Part shown: positions 24,163-31,231 of the stretch, piece after piece | Position numbering within the stretch: the stretch's first letter is position 1 | Layout: every line of letters starts with the position of its first letter | Origin: a virus | Length of the DNA: 43,862 bases | Reading direction: 5' to 3' (one strand) | Virus record (IMG/VR): IMGVR_UViG_3300044714_000018 | Span: 1 to 43,862 of that record | Notes under the pieces: generated by a model | The model's database searches: none | What the model was told of the DNA's origin: nothing | What the model saw: the letters and a program-made list of their open reading frames with translations, nothing else | Program-made: the position numbers and the translations under genes

Positions 24163-24815
24163 CAGAACTTGAACGCTCTCGTGAGTGCCGCCGCGCGTTT
24201 CTCTTCGGCGGTGGGCTCGGGCTTCGGGGTGAGTTCAGCGATGCGCTTCTCAGCTTCGATGAGCTTGCCGATCCATTCCAGCTTTTCGGCGAACAGACGC
24301 TGTGCGTCGGCTGCTTGCTGGTTGCGCTCGGCCGCGAGGCTACTGATCCTCGCCTGCTGCGCGGTCATGTCGAGCGCCATCTGACTGACCTGAGCGCGCA
24401 GCGCGGCGACTTCCTTCCACGCGGTGCGCCAGTCGCGATCGCCCATGCATTCCGTCGGGGCCATCGCGTCATCGATCTCTTCTCGGCGCGCGCCGCAACG
24501 ACCGCAGACTGACGACCAATTGTCCCAGGTATGCAGCGGATAGCGGGATTCGGTATAGGCAGAGCCCGTCAAGCTATATCCGTCCCCATCGACCTTCACC
24601 GCAGGACGAATGGGCGGCCATTCCTTGCCGTCGCGGTCGCGCCAGATCAGGGCGTTGGGATCCTCTTTCCCAGGCTCGACCCTTACGGGCTCGTCGAAGA
24701 TCTTGCTCCAGTCCGAGTCGATCTGCTTCTGCATCTCGGGGCTGAGATGCCAATCCTTTCGCATCACCGCCACGCGCGCCGCGTCGCTGAGCGACTTTGC
24801 AAAATCCTCGCTCAC
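24162..24815 (-). CDS. Coiled-coil protein with a CxxC centre, unknown
   Basis: 217 residues, GTG start coupled to the previous stop. The first half is globular, with YPLHTWDNWSSVCGRCGARREEIDDAMAPTEC carrying a CGRC knuckle and a third Cys, a possible zinc site. The second half (about residues 130-200) is a coiled coil rich in Ala, Glu and Gln. No family recognised. Confidence 0.6.
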   Translation of the reverse strand: MSEDFAKSLSDAARVAVMRKDWHLSPEMQKQIDSDWSKIFDEPVRVEPGKEDPNALIWRDRDGKEWPPIRPAVKVDGDGYSLTGSAYTESRYPLHTWDNWSSVCGRCGARREEIDDAMAPTECMGDRDWRTAWKEVAALRAQVSQMALDMTAQQARISSLAAERNQQAADAQRLFAEKLEWIGKLIEAEKRIAELTPKPEPTAEEKRAAALTRAFKF

Positions 24816-25855
24816 GGCTTCGTGACGTCCTTCGTGCGCGCGAGATCGCGCTGGTGCCCGCGGAAATGCGCGGTGTTCAAGCCGCGCCGGCTGTGTGCGG
24901 CCTCATGCAACCGGCCGCCGTCGGCATACGCCCTCTCCTTCTCGGCGCGGCCTGCGCCGCCACCACCCCCGGCGTCGGGATGCGGATAGGGCGGTGCATC
25001 GAGGCGACCGCCGTCCTTGCGGGGCGGCATCATGGGCGGCGGACCACCGGCCCCAGGCCCAGCGGCAGCCATGCCGGGCCCGGGACCGGCAGCGCCCGGA
25101 GGCGGCATCGGCGCCGGCGCGGGGGGTTGACCAGCGCCCGGCGCCATCCGTGCGGCGGCGGCGCGCGCGCCCATCTGCATGCCGGCCTGCATGCCCTTCT
25201 GGGCGGCCAACTGCTTCTCGGCGTCGGTGTTGCCCTGCGTGATGACGTTGACGACCACCCGGCCCTTGCCGACGCGGCCGCCATCAGCCCGGCGAGCTCG
25301 GCCGCCATTCCTGCGCGCCTCGTCGTCGCCGGTCTGCGGGGCTGGCGTTGCGGCGCCGTCGGACGGATAGGCCATCTGGCCACCATCCTTGCGATTGATG
25401 CGACCGCCGGACTTCTTGCTCTGGTCGCTGCTGCTCGACGCCGGCTGCGCTTGGCTGCTGCTGGTGCTCGGCGACATCCAGTCACTCACCTTGTCGGCAA
25501 CGGCGCCGACAGCGCTTTTCGCAGCGTTGATGACCTTGGGGCCGTACTTCCGGGTTGCCTGCACCAGCGGATCACTGTTCTGATCCCAGCCGATCGCGTT
25601 GCCGTCCGCGTGGTGCTCGCGGCCGCCACGCGGCTTCTTGTCGAGCCGGTGCTTGGGCGCCTTCCCCTGCACCGCGCCGCCGTGGCGCAGCTTCAGCTTG
25701 GTGCGCTTGCCGCCGTGCAGATGGTCCTCGTGCTCGTGCACGCCCTTGGCGACCATCTTGGCGTCCTGCGCCTTGTCGCCGCCGTGCCCCGAGCGCTTCA
25801 TATGGTGCTCGGCTTCCTTCTGCCGGCCCGCGCGGACGCGAGAGTGGATGCTCAT
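24812..25855 (-). CDS. Large Lys/His/Pro-rich GG-motif protein
   Basis: 347 residues from the ATG at 25855, coupled to the previous stop. The N-terminal ~90 residues are His/Lys-rich (KEAEHHMKRSGHGGDKAQDAK, EHEDHLHGGKRTKLKL). GG motifs recur: HGGAVQGK, KPRGGREH, KKSGGRINRKDGGQMAYP, RRNGGRARRADGGRV, PRKDGGRLD, YADGGRLHE. The segment GGAVxGKxPxHRLDK...RGGR is shared with the protein at 11659-12078. The C-terminal half has a short helix (TDAEKQLAAQKGMQAGMQMG) and a Pro/Gly-rich tail. Probably disordered; the function may be nucleic-acid packing or virion assembly (inference). Confidence 0.65.
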   Translation of the reverse strand: MSIHSRVRAGRQKEAEHHMKRSGHGGDKAQDAKMVAKGVHEHEDHLHGGKRTKLKLRHGGAVQGKAPKHRLDKKPRGGREHHADGNAIGWDQNSDPLVQATRKYGPKVINAAKSAVGAVADKVSDWMSPSTSSSQAQPASSSSDQSKKSGGRINRKDGGQMAYPSDGAATPAPQTGDDEARRNGGRARRADGGRVGKGRVVVNVITQGNTDAEKQLAAQKGMQAGMQMGARAAAARMAPGAGQPPAPAPMPPPGAAGPGPGMAAAGPGAGGPPPMMPPRKDGGRLDAPPYPHPDAGGGGGAGRAEKERAYADGGRLHEAAHSRRGLNTAHFRGHQRDLARTKDVTKP

Positions 25856-25962
25856 GACTGCACCGCCAGCCAGGCGCGCGCCCAGGCGAAGAAGTCCTTC
25901 AAGCTGCGACGAAGCGATCGGCATGACGCCTTTGGCCAGTTCGGATGGTCTGTCTGGATCAT
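25852..25962 (-). CDS. 36-residue small basic protein
   Basis: MIQTDHPNWPKASCRSLRRSLKDFFAWARAWLAVQS. An AGGAG ribosome site 7 bases before the ATG supports it, and its stop overlaps the next start (ATGA). The C-terminal half would be a basic amphipathic helix. Unknown function. Confidence 0.5.
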   Translation of the reverse strand: MIQTDHPNWPKASCRSLRRSLKDFFAWARAWLAVQS

Positions 25963-25996
25963 TTCCGCGCTCCTGTCAACAAATCCGGACCAAAAT

Positions 25997-26317
25997 TCAG
26001 TCGATTGCGTTGGGCGCCGCGCCCGCAGCGTGGGTGCCGACGTAGGGGTCTCCGACCGGCATGGGACCGCTGTCGTCCTCGGGCGCCGGCACGACGGGGC
26101 CGCCTTCGCTGCGGTAGGCGTGCTTGCCCTTGATGTTGCGGTGCAGGTAGCCGCCGACACTCTCGGACGCCAGCGCGGCCGGCAGATGCTCGGGGCCGAC
26201 GCCGTGGTAGATCGTGCGGCCGCCGCGCAGGTAGGTGACGTGCAGTTCTTCGCTGTCGGGGTCGTAGCCGATCTCCTTGATGTTGGACGACCGGACGCGG
26301 CGCATTTCGATGGTCAT
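25997..26317 (-). CDS. KTSC-domain protein
   Basis: 106 residues, ATG coupled to the previous stop. Residues 5-70 match the KTSC fold: VRSSNIKEIGYDPDSEELHVTYLRGGRTIYHGVGPEHLPAALASESVGGYLHRNIKGKHAY (motif given in overview; key residues Ser-Ser, Tyr18, Gly33, Tyr-His, Gly55-Tyr). In bacteria this small domain is often next to lysyl-tRNA synthetase or in phages; its function is not settled. The C-terminus is a Pro/Gly-rich tail with one GG motif (YRSEGGPVVP). Confidence 0.8.
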   Translation of the reverse strand: MTIEMRRVRSSNIKEIGYDPDSEELHVTYLRGGRTIYHGVGPEHLPAALASESVGGYLHRNIKGKHAYRSEGGPVVPAPEDDSGPMPVGDPYVGTHAAGAAPNAID

Positions 26318-26745
26318 GCTGCGCTGTCCTTGAACCAGACGTCGACCGAGCCATCCTCACGCACTTTGTCGGGCACGCGGTCCGAGATGAGAAGCCGAGA
26401 ATAGCCGACGTACAGAGGCCCTATCTGGAGGATCTCGCGGAGCATCCGGTCCTTGATCGAAAAATCTTTAGGGACGTCCCGCTTCATGACCTCGGGCCGC
26501 ACGCGCCAATACAATTTTCCGCGCTTGTTCTCGGCGTAGAGCATGATCGCGTCGCGCAATGTTCGCACCGCGATATCCTCGCTGGTACAGAGGATCGGAC
26601 ACTTGGTGTCGGAGCGGAAGTCTTCGTATTGGCCGCCGCTTACCACGACCGTGTAGGGCTCGCCTGTCTGCGACAGGGCCGATGGATACCCCTGGACAAT
26701 CTCAAACCTCTCGGCGAGATCGGCTTCGAGTTCCTCGATGGTCAT
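26314..26745 (-). CDS. Hypothetical alpha/beta protein
   Basis: 143 residues from the ATG at 26745, which overlaps the previous stop; the frame to 26769 is not favoured. N-terminal helix MTIEELEADLAERFEIVQG, then YTVVVSGGQYEDFRS, CTSEDIAVRTLRDAIMLYAENKRGKLYWRVRPEVM, and a C-terminal VGYSRLLISDR. The pattern resembles small phage proteins of unknown function. No motif for catalysis seen. Confidence 0.65.
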   Translation of the reverse strand: MTIEELEADLAERFEIVQGYPSALSQTGEPYTVVVSGGQYEDFRSDTKCPILCTSEDIAVRTLRDAIMLYAENKRGKLYWRVRPEVMKRDVPKDFSIKDRMLREILQIGPLYVGYSRLLISDRVPDKVREDGSVDVWFKDSAA

Positions 26746-26933
26746 GCTGCCCCCTTCCCAAACGCCCATTGCGCAAACATGACGCCGATGTTGGCGAGCG
26801 CGACCACCAGCGGCATCAACCCGAAGCTGGTCTCTTCCTTGATCTCACCGAACGCGATGCCGCCGGCGAGCGCGGCGAGCACTAGCAGCGCGATGAAGCC
26901 GAACGCCATGCGGGTTGCGTCGAGCCAGGTCAC
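26742..26933 (-). CDS. Two-pass small membrane protein, holin-like candidate
   Basis: 63 residues, GTG coupled to the portal stop. Two hydrophobic segments (about 9-28 and 37-57) separated by an acidic turn (GEIKEETS), with a short basic/polar N-terminus. Length and topology fit a class II holin, but no endolysin gene is visible nearby, and other small membrane roles are possible. Confidence 0.5.
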   Translation of the reverse strand: MTWLDATRMAFGFIALLVLAALAGGIAFGEIKEETSFGLMPLVVALANIGVMFAQWAFGKGAA

Positions 26934-29257
26934 GCGCCACCACCCTGCGGCCCCTCTGGCGCCGGCGGCACGGCTGCCGCCATCTCATCGAGATGGTGCG
27001 CGTGGTCCTGGTTCAGCTCGGCGCCATGCTGCTGCGCCTCCGCGACAATCCCAGCCGCGTGCTGCGCCGTCCCGTGCGCGGCCTCGATCTTCTTGCCCTC
27101 AAGCGACATCGCGGCGCGCCGCTCCTCCGATTCGCTCTGCGCGGCGCGGTCCGCGCTCTCCATCTTGGTAGTCTCCAGCGCGGTCTGGCCCTTGATGGTG
27201 GCCGTGGTCACGTCGGTCTGCGCTTTGGTTTGCGCGATCTGGACCTGTGCTGCGGCCTTGGCCGCGTTGGGATCGGGTGCGGCCTGCGGCGGTTGCGGCG
27301 GCATCGTGAACTCCTGCGGCTGGTCCACCGCGAGGATGCGCAGGCCCATGTCCCAGACCGAACGCGCGTTCGCGATGCCCGCGAACTGCGGCATGCCGGC
27401 CATCATGATCAGCGCCTCGAGCCGCTTCAGGCGGTGCACCATGCTCGGCGTGTTCGGATCGGCCGCCGGGATCAGGTCCTGGTCCTCGATCTCCTTGGCG
27501 ATCTGCCATTGGCGCGCCGGGCTCTTGTTGAACTTCCACAGCGCCTCGGGCTCTTCGCAGAACAGCTCCTTGAGGAGCTCGAATTCCTCCTGCTGGGCGA
27601 TGTGGTCGTCCTTGTGCACGGCGCCCGGAACCTGCGCGATCGCCTCGATGTAGGACATGATCGTGCCGACCGGGACGTCGCCGACGCGGCCCTCGCCGAC
27701 CGGCAGTTCGATGATGCCCGCGAGCCGGCGCGCGTCCGCCGCAATCATCGCCTTCTCGGCCGCCAGCACATTCGACGGCTCGGCGAACGGGAACGGCATG
27801 ATGACCGCGCGAATGTCCTGGCCGCCGGTGTTGATCGGCTGGAACTGCCCGAGCCCGGCGCGGATCTCGGTCGTCTGCACGCGCGAACCCGGGCCCGACG
27901 AGATCACGCCGCCCGGCATCGACTTCAGCATGCCGCTGTCGATCAGGATGCGCTCGATCGCGGTGCACGCGCGCTGCGGGTTGCCGATCAGGTGGATGAA
28001 GCCGAGGTCGTAGAAGCCCAGTCCGGGGATGAAGCCGTATTTCACGTAGCGCTGGCGGACCTTGTACTCGTCGTCTCCCTCGCGCCAATTGCGGCGGATC
28101 TCGAGAACCTGCCGGCTGTCCTTGTCGATCGAGATGCGGTAGGGCAGCGGGAAGCCGGGCTTGTTGCCGTTCTCGTCTTCGCCGAGCGGCCCGGCCTCGC
28201 TCTCCGTCAGGCACTCGTAAATCAGGTGCCGATGGTCCTCGGTCAGTTGTGGCTGGATGTTGATGCCCTGGTTCTGCGCGACCTTGGTCTCGGTCGGCGT
28301 CGGCTGCTCGGTCGGCGTCACCAGGCTGACATCGCGATAGTGGCCCTGCTTCTGCAGACGCTTGACCGTCGACTGGCGCATGCGGATGCGCTCGGTCACG
28401 CGCGCCGCGTCGGTCAGGTGCGAGGCGTCGGGCGACACGATCAGGTCTTGCGCCTTCACCCAGCGCGACACCGGCCGCCGCGCGATCGGGCACCGGTAGA
28501 CCTTGCGGAACTGCGTGCCGACCAGCGCGCGCGAGAACAGCATCTTGCTGAAGTCGGGATAGTACGGCTTGTCGACGACGGTCAGGTAGTGGTTGAAGTC
28601 CATCTCGAGCGCGTCGGCGAGCTCGCTGCGACTCATGGGCTTGGTGCCGGGGGGTGGGGCCGCATCCAACGGCGGCCCGCCGTTATGCCCGATGCCGACG
28701 GGGGCCGCAAGCGCGGGTGCCGCTTCCGGCGCGCCCGGCGGCTTGTCGTCGCGCACCTTCACCGGCCCGCTGACCGGCAGTAGTTCGGCGCGCGCGTTCG
28801 ACCACGATTTGGCGACGGCCTCCATCAGCAGCGTGTGGTGGACCTTGCTGATCGTGCCGTTGGGGCTGGGCTGCGCGCTGGGCTCCTCGAGCGTCGTGCC
28901 CAGGTAGTCGGCGCCCTTGTTTGCGGTCTCCTCCCACTCGAGGCGCGCGCGCTCGTCGGCTTCGATGCCTTCGAGCAGCCGGCTCGCCAGCGTGGCGAGC
29001 TCGTCGTCGGCCAGGTAGTCGGCCAGGTTCTCGTCGAAATCGCGGGCGGCGTCGCGTGGTTTGCGCTCCGGCGCAGCGCCCGGGAAGTTGATGACCGTCG
29101 AGCCGTCCGGGCCTTCCTGCGTTACCGCGCCCGACTTGGCGTCGACCGTTACGGTGGTGTCGCCCGGCAGACTGACCGGACCATCCCCGGTGGGCGCCGA
29201 CGGCTGGTCGGGCTTCGCGGCGGCGAGCGACAGGTAGGATCGGCCGGGAGGCGCCAC
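26930..29257 (-). CDS. Portal protein
   Basis: 775 residues, GTG start. N-terminal extension of ~75 residues (Gly/Pro-rich), then a helical portal core: DFDENLADYLADDELATLASRLLEGIEADERAR, ADYLGTTLEEP, HHTLLMEAVAKSWSNARAELLP. An insert with GIGHNGGPPLD (residues 188-198) is an alphaproteobacterial phage short motif of unknown role. Core markers: FRKVYRCPIARRPVSRWVKAQDLIVSPDA, IYECLTESEAGPLGED, VLEIRRNWREGDDEYKVRQRYVKYGFIPGLGFYDLGFIHLIGNPQRACTAIERILIDSGMLKSMPG. This matches long podoviral (P22-like) portals. A long charged/Gln-rich helical tail follows. (Only short runs are intended as motifs.). Confidence 0.85.
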   Translation of the reverse strand: MAPPGRSYLSLAAAKPDQPSAPTGDGPVSLPGDTTVTVDAKSGAVTQEGPDGSTVINFPGAAPERKPRDAARDFDENLADYLADDELATLASRLLEGIEADERARLEWEETANKGADYLGTTLEEPSAQPSPNGTISKVHHTLLMEAVAKSWSNARAELLPVSGPVKVRDDKPPGAPEAAPALAAPVGIGHNGGPPLDAAPPPGTKPMSRSELADALEMDFNHYLTVVDKPYYPDFSKMLFSRALVGTQFRKVYRCPIARRPVSRWVKAQDLIVSPDASHLTDAARVTERIRMRQSTVKRLQKQGHYRDVSLVTPTEQPTPTETKVAQNQGINIQPQLTEDHRHLIYECLTESEAGPLGEDENGNKPGFPLPYRISIDKDSRQVLEIRRNWREGDDEYKVRQRYVKYGFIPGLGFYDLGFIHLIGNPQRACTAIERILIDSGMLKSMPGGVISSGPGSRVQTTEIRAGLGQFQPINTGGQDIRAVIMPFPFAEPSNVLAAEKAMIAADARRLAGIIELPVGEGRVGDVPVGTIMSYIEAIAQVPGAVHKDDHIAQQEEFELLKELFCEEPEALWKFNKSPARQWQIAKEIEDQDLIPAADPNTPSMVHRLKRLEALIMMAGMPQFAGIANARSVWDMGLRILAVDQPQEFTMPPQPPQAAPDPNAAKAAAQVQIAQTKAQTDVTTATIKGQTALETTKMESADRAAQSESEERRAAMSLEGKKIEAAHGTAQHAAGIVAEAQQHGAELNQDHAHHLDEMAAAVPPAPEGPQGGGA

Positions 29258-29312
29258 GGACGGCCTGGGAGATCGGCGGCTCCTACCCTTGCGGCGGGCT
29301 CAGGTGAGCGGC

Positions 29313-29621
29313 TTAGCGGTCGGCGGCCCGGGCCGGCAGGGGCGGGCAATCAGCTGGAGTATAGCCCGCGAATAGGCTTTCCGCTAGTTCGCGTTCTCGG
29401 CGGCGCGCCCAATAGTCCTGCCAATCCGCCACGCTCATTTGCCAGTCTCGGTCCACGTGCAAATCGTCGTAGATCCGAACCACGAACGGATTGTGTTTGA
29501 TCCCGAACGGCACCGCCGGTTGAGCGAGATAGTCGCGAAGTGGAACCATCAGGCTCTCCGGCATCAATCGCCCGACGAGCGGCAGTGCGGCGAGGCCAGC
29601 GAGGAATCCACGGCGGTTCAT
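29313..29621 (-). CDS. Small exported protein with Tat-like signal
   Basis: 102 residues, ATG overlapping the previous stop. N-terminus MNRRGFLAGLAALPLVGRLM has a twin-arginine motif (RRGFLAG) plus a moderate hydrophobic stretch, suggestive of Tat export. The remainder includes IKHNPFVVRIYDDLHVDRDWQMSVADWQDYWARRRERELAES. No family recognised. A following gap of 55 bases precedes the portal gene. Confidence 0.55.
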   Translation of the reverse strand: MNRRGFLAGLAALPLVGRLMPESLMVPLRDYLAQPAVPFGIKHNPFVVRIYDDLHVDRDWQMSVADWQDYWARRRERELAESLFAGYTPADCPPLPARAADR

Positions 29622-29743
29622 ACGAAATGCGAGAACGCGCGCAGGCAGAAGCCGAGCCACAGGCCAAGCGTCCAGGCCAAGGGCCGGCGCATGCGGAGCC
29701 CGTATCCAGTGGCGAGGCCGGCGAGAAGGACCAAGGGCGTCAT
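29618..29743 (-). CDS. 41-residue membrane protein
   Basis: ATG coupled to the previous stop and stop coupled to the next start (ATGA twice). Two short hydrophobic stretches (TPLVLLAGLATGYGL and AWTLGLWLGFCL) flank a basic turn (RMRRP). Probably a small inner-membrane protein; no family recognised. Confidence 0.55.
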   Translation of the reverse strand: MTPLVLLAGLATGYGLRMRRPLAWTLGLWLGFCLRAFSHFV

Positions 29744-29961
29744 GCGGGCACCAATCGACGGCCGCAGGGTACTCGGATCTTGATGAGGCGGTGGTATGCT
29801 GCGGACATCGCCGCCATGGCAGGCTGGACCTGCTGGCGACAACGGAACTCCAGCATACGTCGGTGCTCTGCAACCACCACCATCTCGACTGCAGACAACG
29901 TGATCGATGCGCTTTCCAAAAGGCCGAAGCGATTCTGGATCGGATCGTTTATCCGCGCCAT
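29740..29961 (-). CDS. Small protein, unknown
   Basis: 73 residues. A strong AGGAGG site 5 bases before the ATG at 29961 decides the start over an in-frame GTG at 29991. Helical, with MARINDPIQNRFGLLESASITLSAVEMVVVAEHRRMLEF. It follows a 125-base gap (29962-30086) that holds no convincing gene or terminator. Confidence 0.6.
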   Translation of the reverse strand: MARINDPIQNRFGLLESASITLSAVEMVVVAEHRRMLEFRCRQQVQPAMAAMSAAYHRLIKIRVPCGRRLVPA

Positions 29962-30086
29962 AAGGCCCTCCTCAAAGTCTCCGGCTGTCACGTCTCGGGG
30001 CGCGTGCTACCGCCGACCGGGCCTCGTTACCGGATGCCCCGAAGTAATCCCGCCTGACGAGGCGCGCAGCGAGAAGGGCGGACCAT

Positions 30087-31055
30087 TTATACCTCACCCT
30101 CACCGGGAATGCCAGCACAAGCGACTTCCTTGACGGCAATCCTGACGTGCTCATCGACGCGCGACAGGAACAACCGCAGCCCGTGCTCGGCCACGTACTC
30201 ATCGACCGCCCGCCGCGCGCCGGCGAAGGCGCCGTAGTCGTCCACGATCAGGATGCCGCCGGGCGCCAGTCGTGGGAATAAAGTCTCCATTTCGTGCTTG
30301 GTCGAGCGGTAGAAGTCCGTGTCCAAGCGCAGCAGGGCGATGCGCTCGGGCGCCCAGCCGGGCAGCGTTTCCTCGACGGGGCCCTGCGCGTACTTGAACA
30401 GGTGCCTCGGATAGCCGGTGGCGTTGCAGGCTTCCATGACCTCGGCCAGCGTGCCCTTCATGTCGCCCGGCGCGAGCGGCGAGCCGTCGTAGATCATATC
30501 GTCGGGCTGCGTCGGCGCCGTCATGCCGGCGAAGGTGTCGAACAGCCAGATGCGGCGCGCGTCGACGCCGAGTCGCAGCAGGGTGCGCGCGATCATGACC
30601 TCGGACGCGCCCTTGTAGACGCCGCACTCCACGAAGTCGCCAGGGATGTCGTTGGCGATCACGTGCTCGACCGCGCGCATCAGCGCCACGCCGGCGGCGA
30701 GACCTTGCGCTGCGGCCCGGCTGGCGACGGCATAGATCATCTTCTCGTCGGCTGTAACGTCGTGCTCAGCCTGCGCTGCTGTGGTGCGCGGGAACACGCG
30801 GGCGTCGAGTTCGGCGGCATCGACCAAGGCTCGGCGGTGGTCGCCAATTGCCACCAGTGCGCGGATGCGCTCGACGCGCGCCCAGGAGTTCGCCTTGAGG
30901 CGCTTCGATCGGATGTAGGGAAACACATCCCTGCCGCGCTGGTGGATCGCCGTGATTTCGTTGTGGTCGAGGCTCGCAAAGCCGTGCAGCGCGAGCGCGC
31001 GCCGCAGACGAAAGCGCCCCGACAAATAGAGGTTGTTCAGCGTGATCGCGGTCAT
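30087..31055 (-). CDS. TylF/MycF-family O-methyltransferase
   Basis: 322 residues, ATG overlapping the previous stop. N-terminal ~95 residues are extra. The methyltransferase core has DFVECGVYKGASEVMIA (SAM loop, 141-156), WLFDTFAGMT (170-179), RLDTDFY (243-249) and LIVDDYGAF (269-277). The D-x-D and DD residues are the Mg2+ and catalytic elements typical of macrocin-type sugar O-methyltransferases. It sits next to a glycosyltransferase-like gene, which suggests methylation of a sugar on a host or virion glycan (inference). Confidence 0.85.
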   Translation of the reverse strand: MTAITLNNLYLSGRFRLRRALALHGFASLDHNEITAIHQRGRDVFPYIRSKRLKANSWARVERIRALVAIGDHRRALVDAAELDARVFPRTTAAQAEHDVTADEKMIYAVASRAAAQGLAAGVALMRAVEHVIANDIPGDFVECGVYKGASEVMIARTLLRLGVDARRIWLFDTFAGMTAPTQPDDMIYDGSPLAPGDMKGTLAEVMEACNATGYPRHLFKYAQGPVEETLPGWAPERIALLRLDTDFYRSTKHEMETLFPRLAPGGILIVDDYGAFAGARRAVDEYVAEHGLRLFLSRVDEHVRIAVKEVACAGIPGEGEV

Positions 31056-31231
31056 CCGTTCTGCCCTTCTAGTAGCCTGCGATGCCGCATCACGGCGAGC
31101 CGCCTGATCCTGTCGTCACGGGCAGCCGTGCGGCGCTGGTCCTCGATCGCGCGGCGGATGTGCGCCGGCGAGTGCCAGCGGCCGTGAGCCGCGTGGTACA
31201 AGCTGAGCACGCAGAGCTTGAGCCAGCTCAT
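31052..31231 (-). CDS. 59-residue small basic protein
   Basis: The ATG overlaps the glycosyltransferase stop and the stop overlaps the methyltransferase start, both ATGA. Sequence MSWLKLCVLSLYHAAHGRWHSPAHIRRAIEDQRRTAARDDRIRRL... is Arg/His-rich and helical. Its place between two glycan-type enzymes suggests a linked role, but nothing more can be said. Confidence 0.55.
   Translation of the reverse strand: MSWLKLCVLSLYHAAHGRWHSPAHIRRAIEDQRRTAARDDRIRRLAVMRHRRLLEGQNG

Noticed and set aside
29962-30086. Small frame MVRPSRCAPRQAG... in the gap after the methyltransferase
   Set aside because: Only 19 codons, no ribosome site, and basic noise-like composition.
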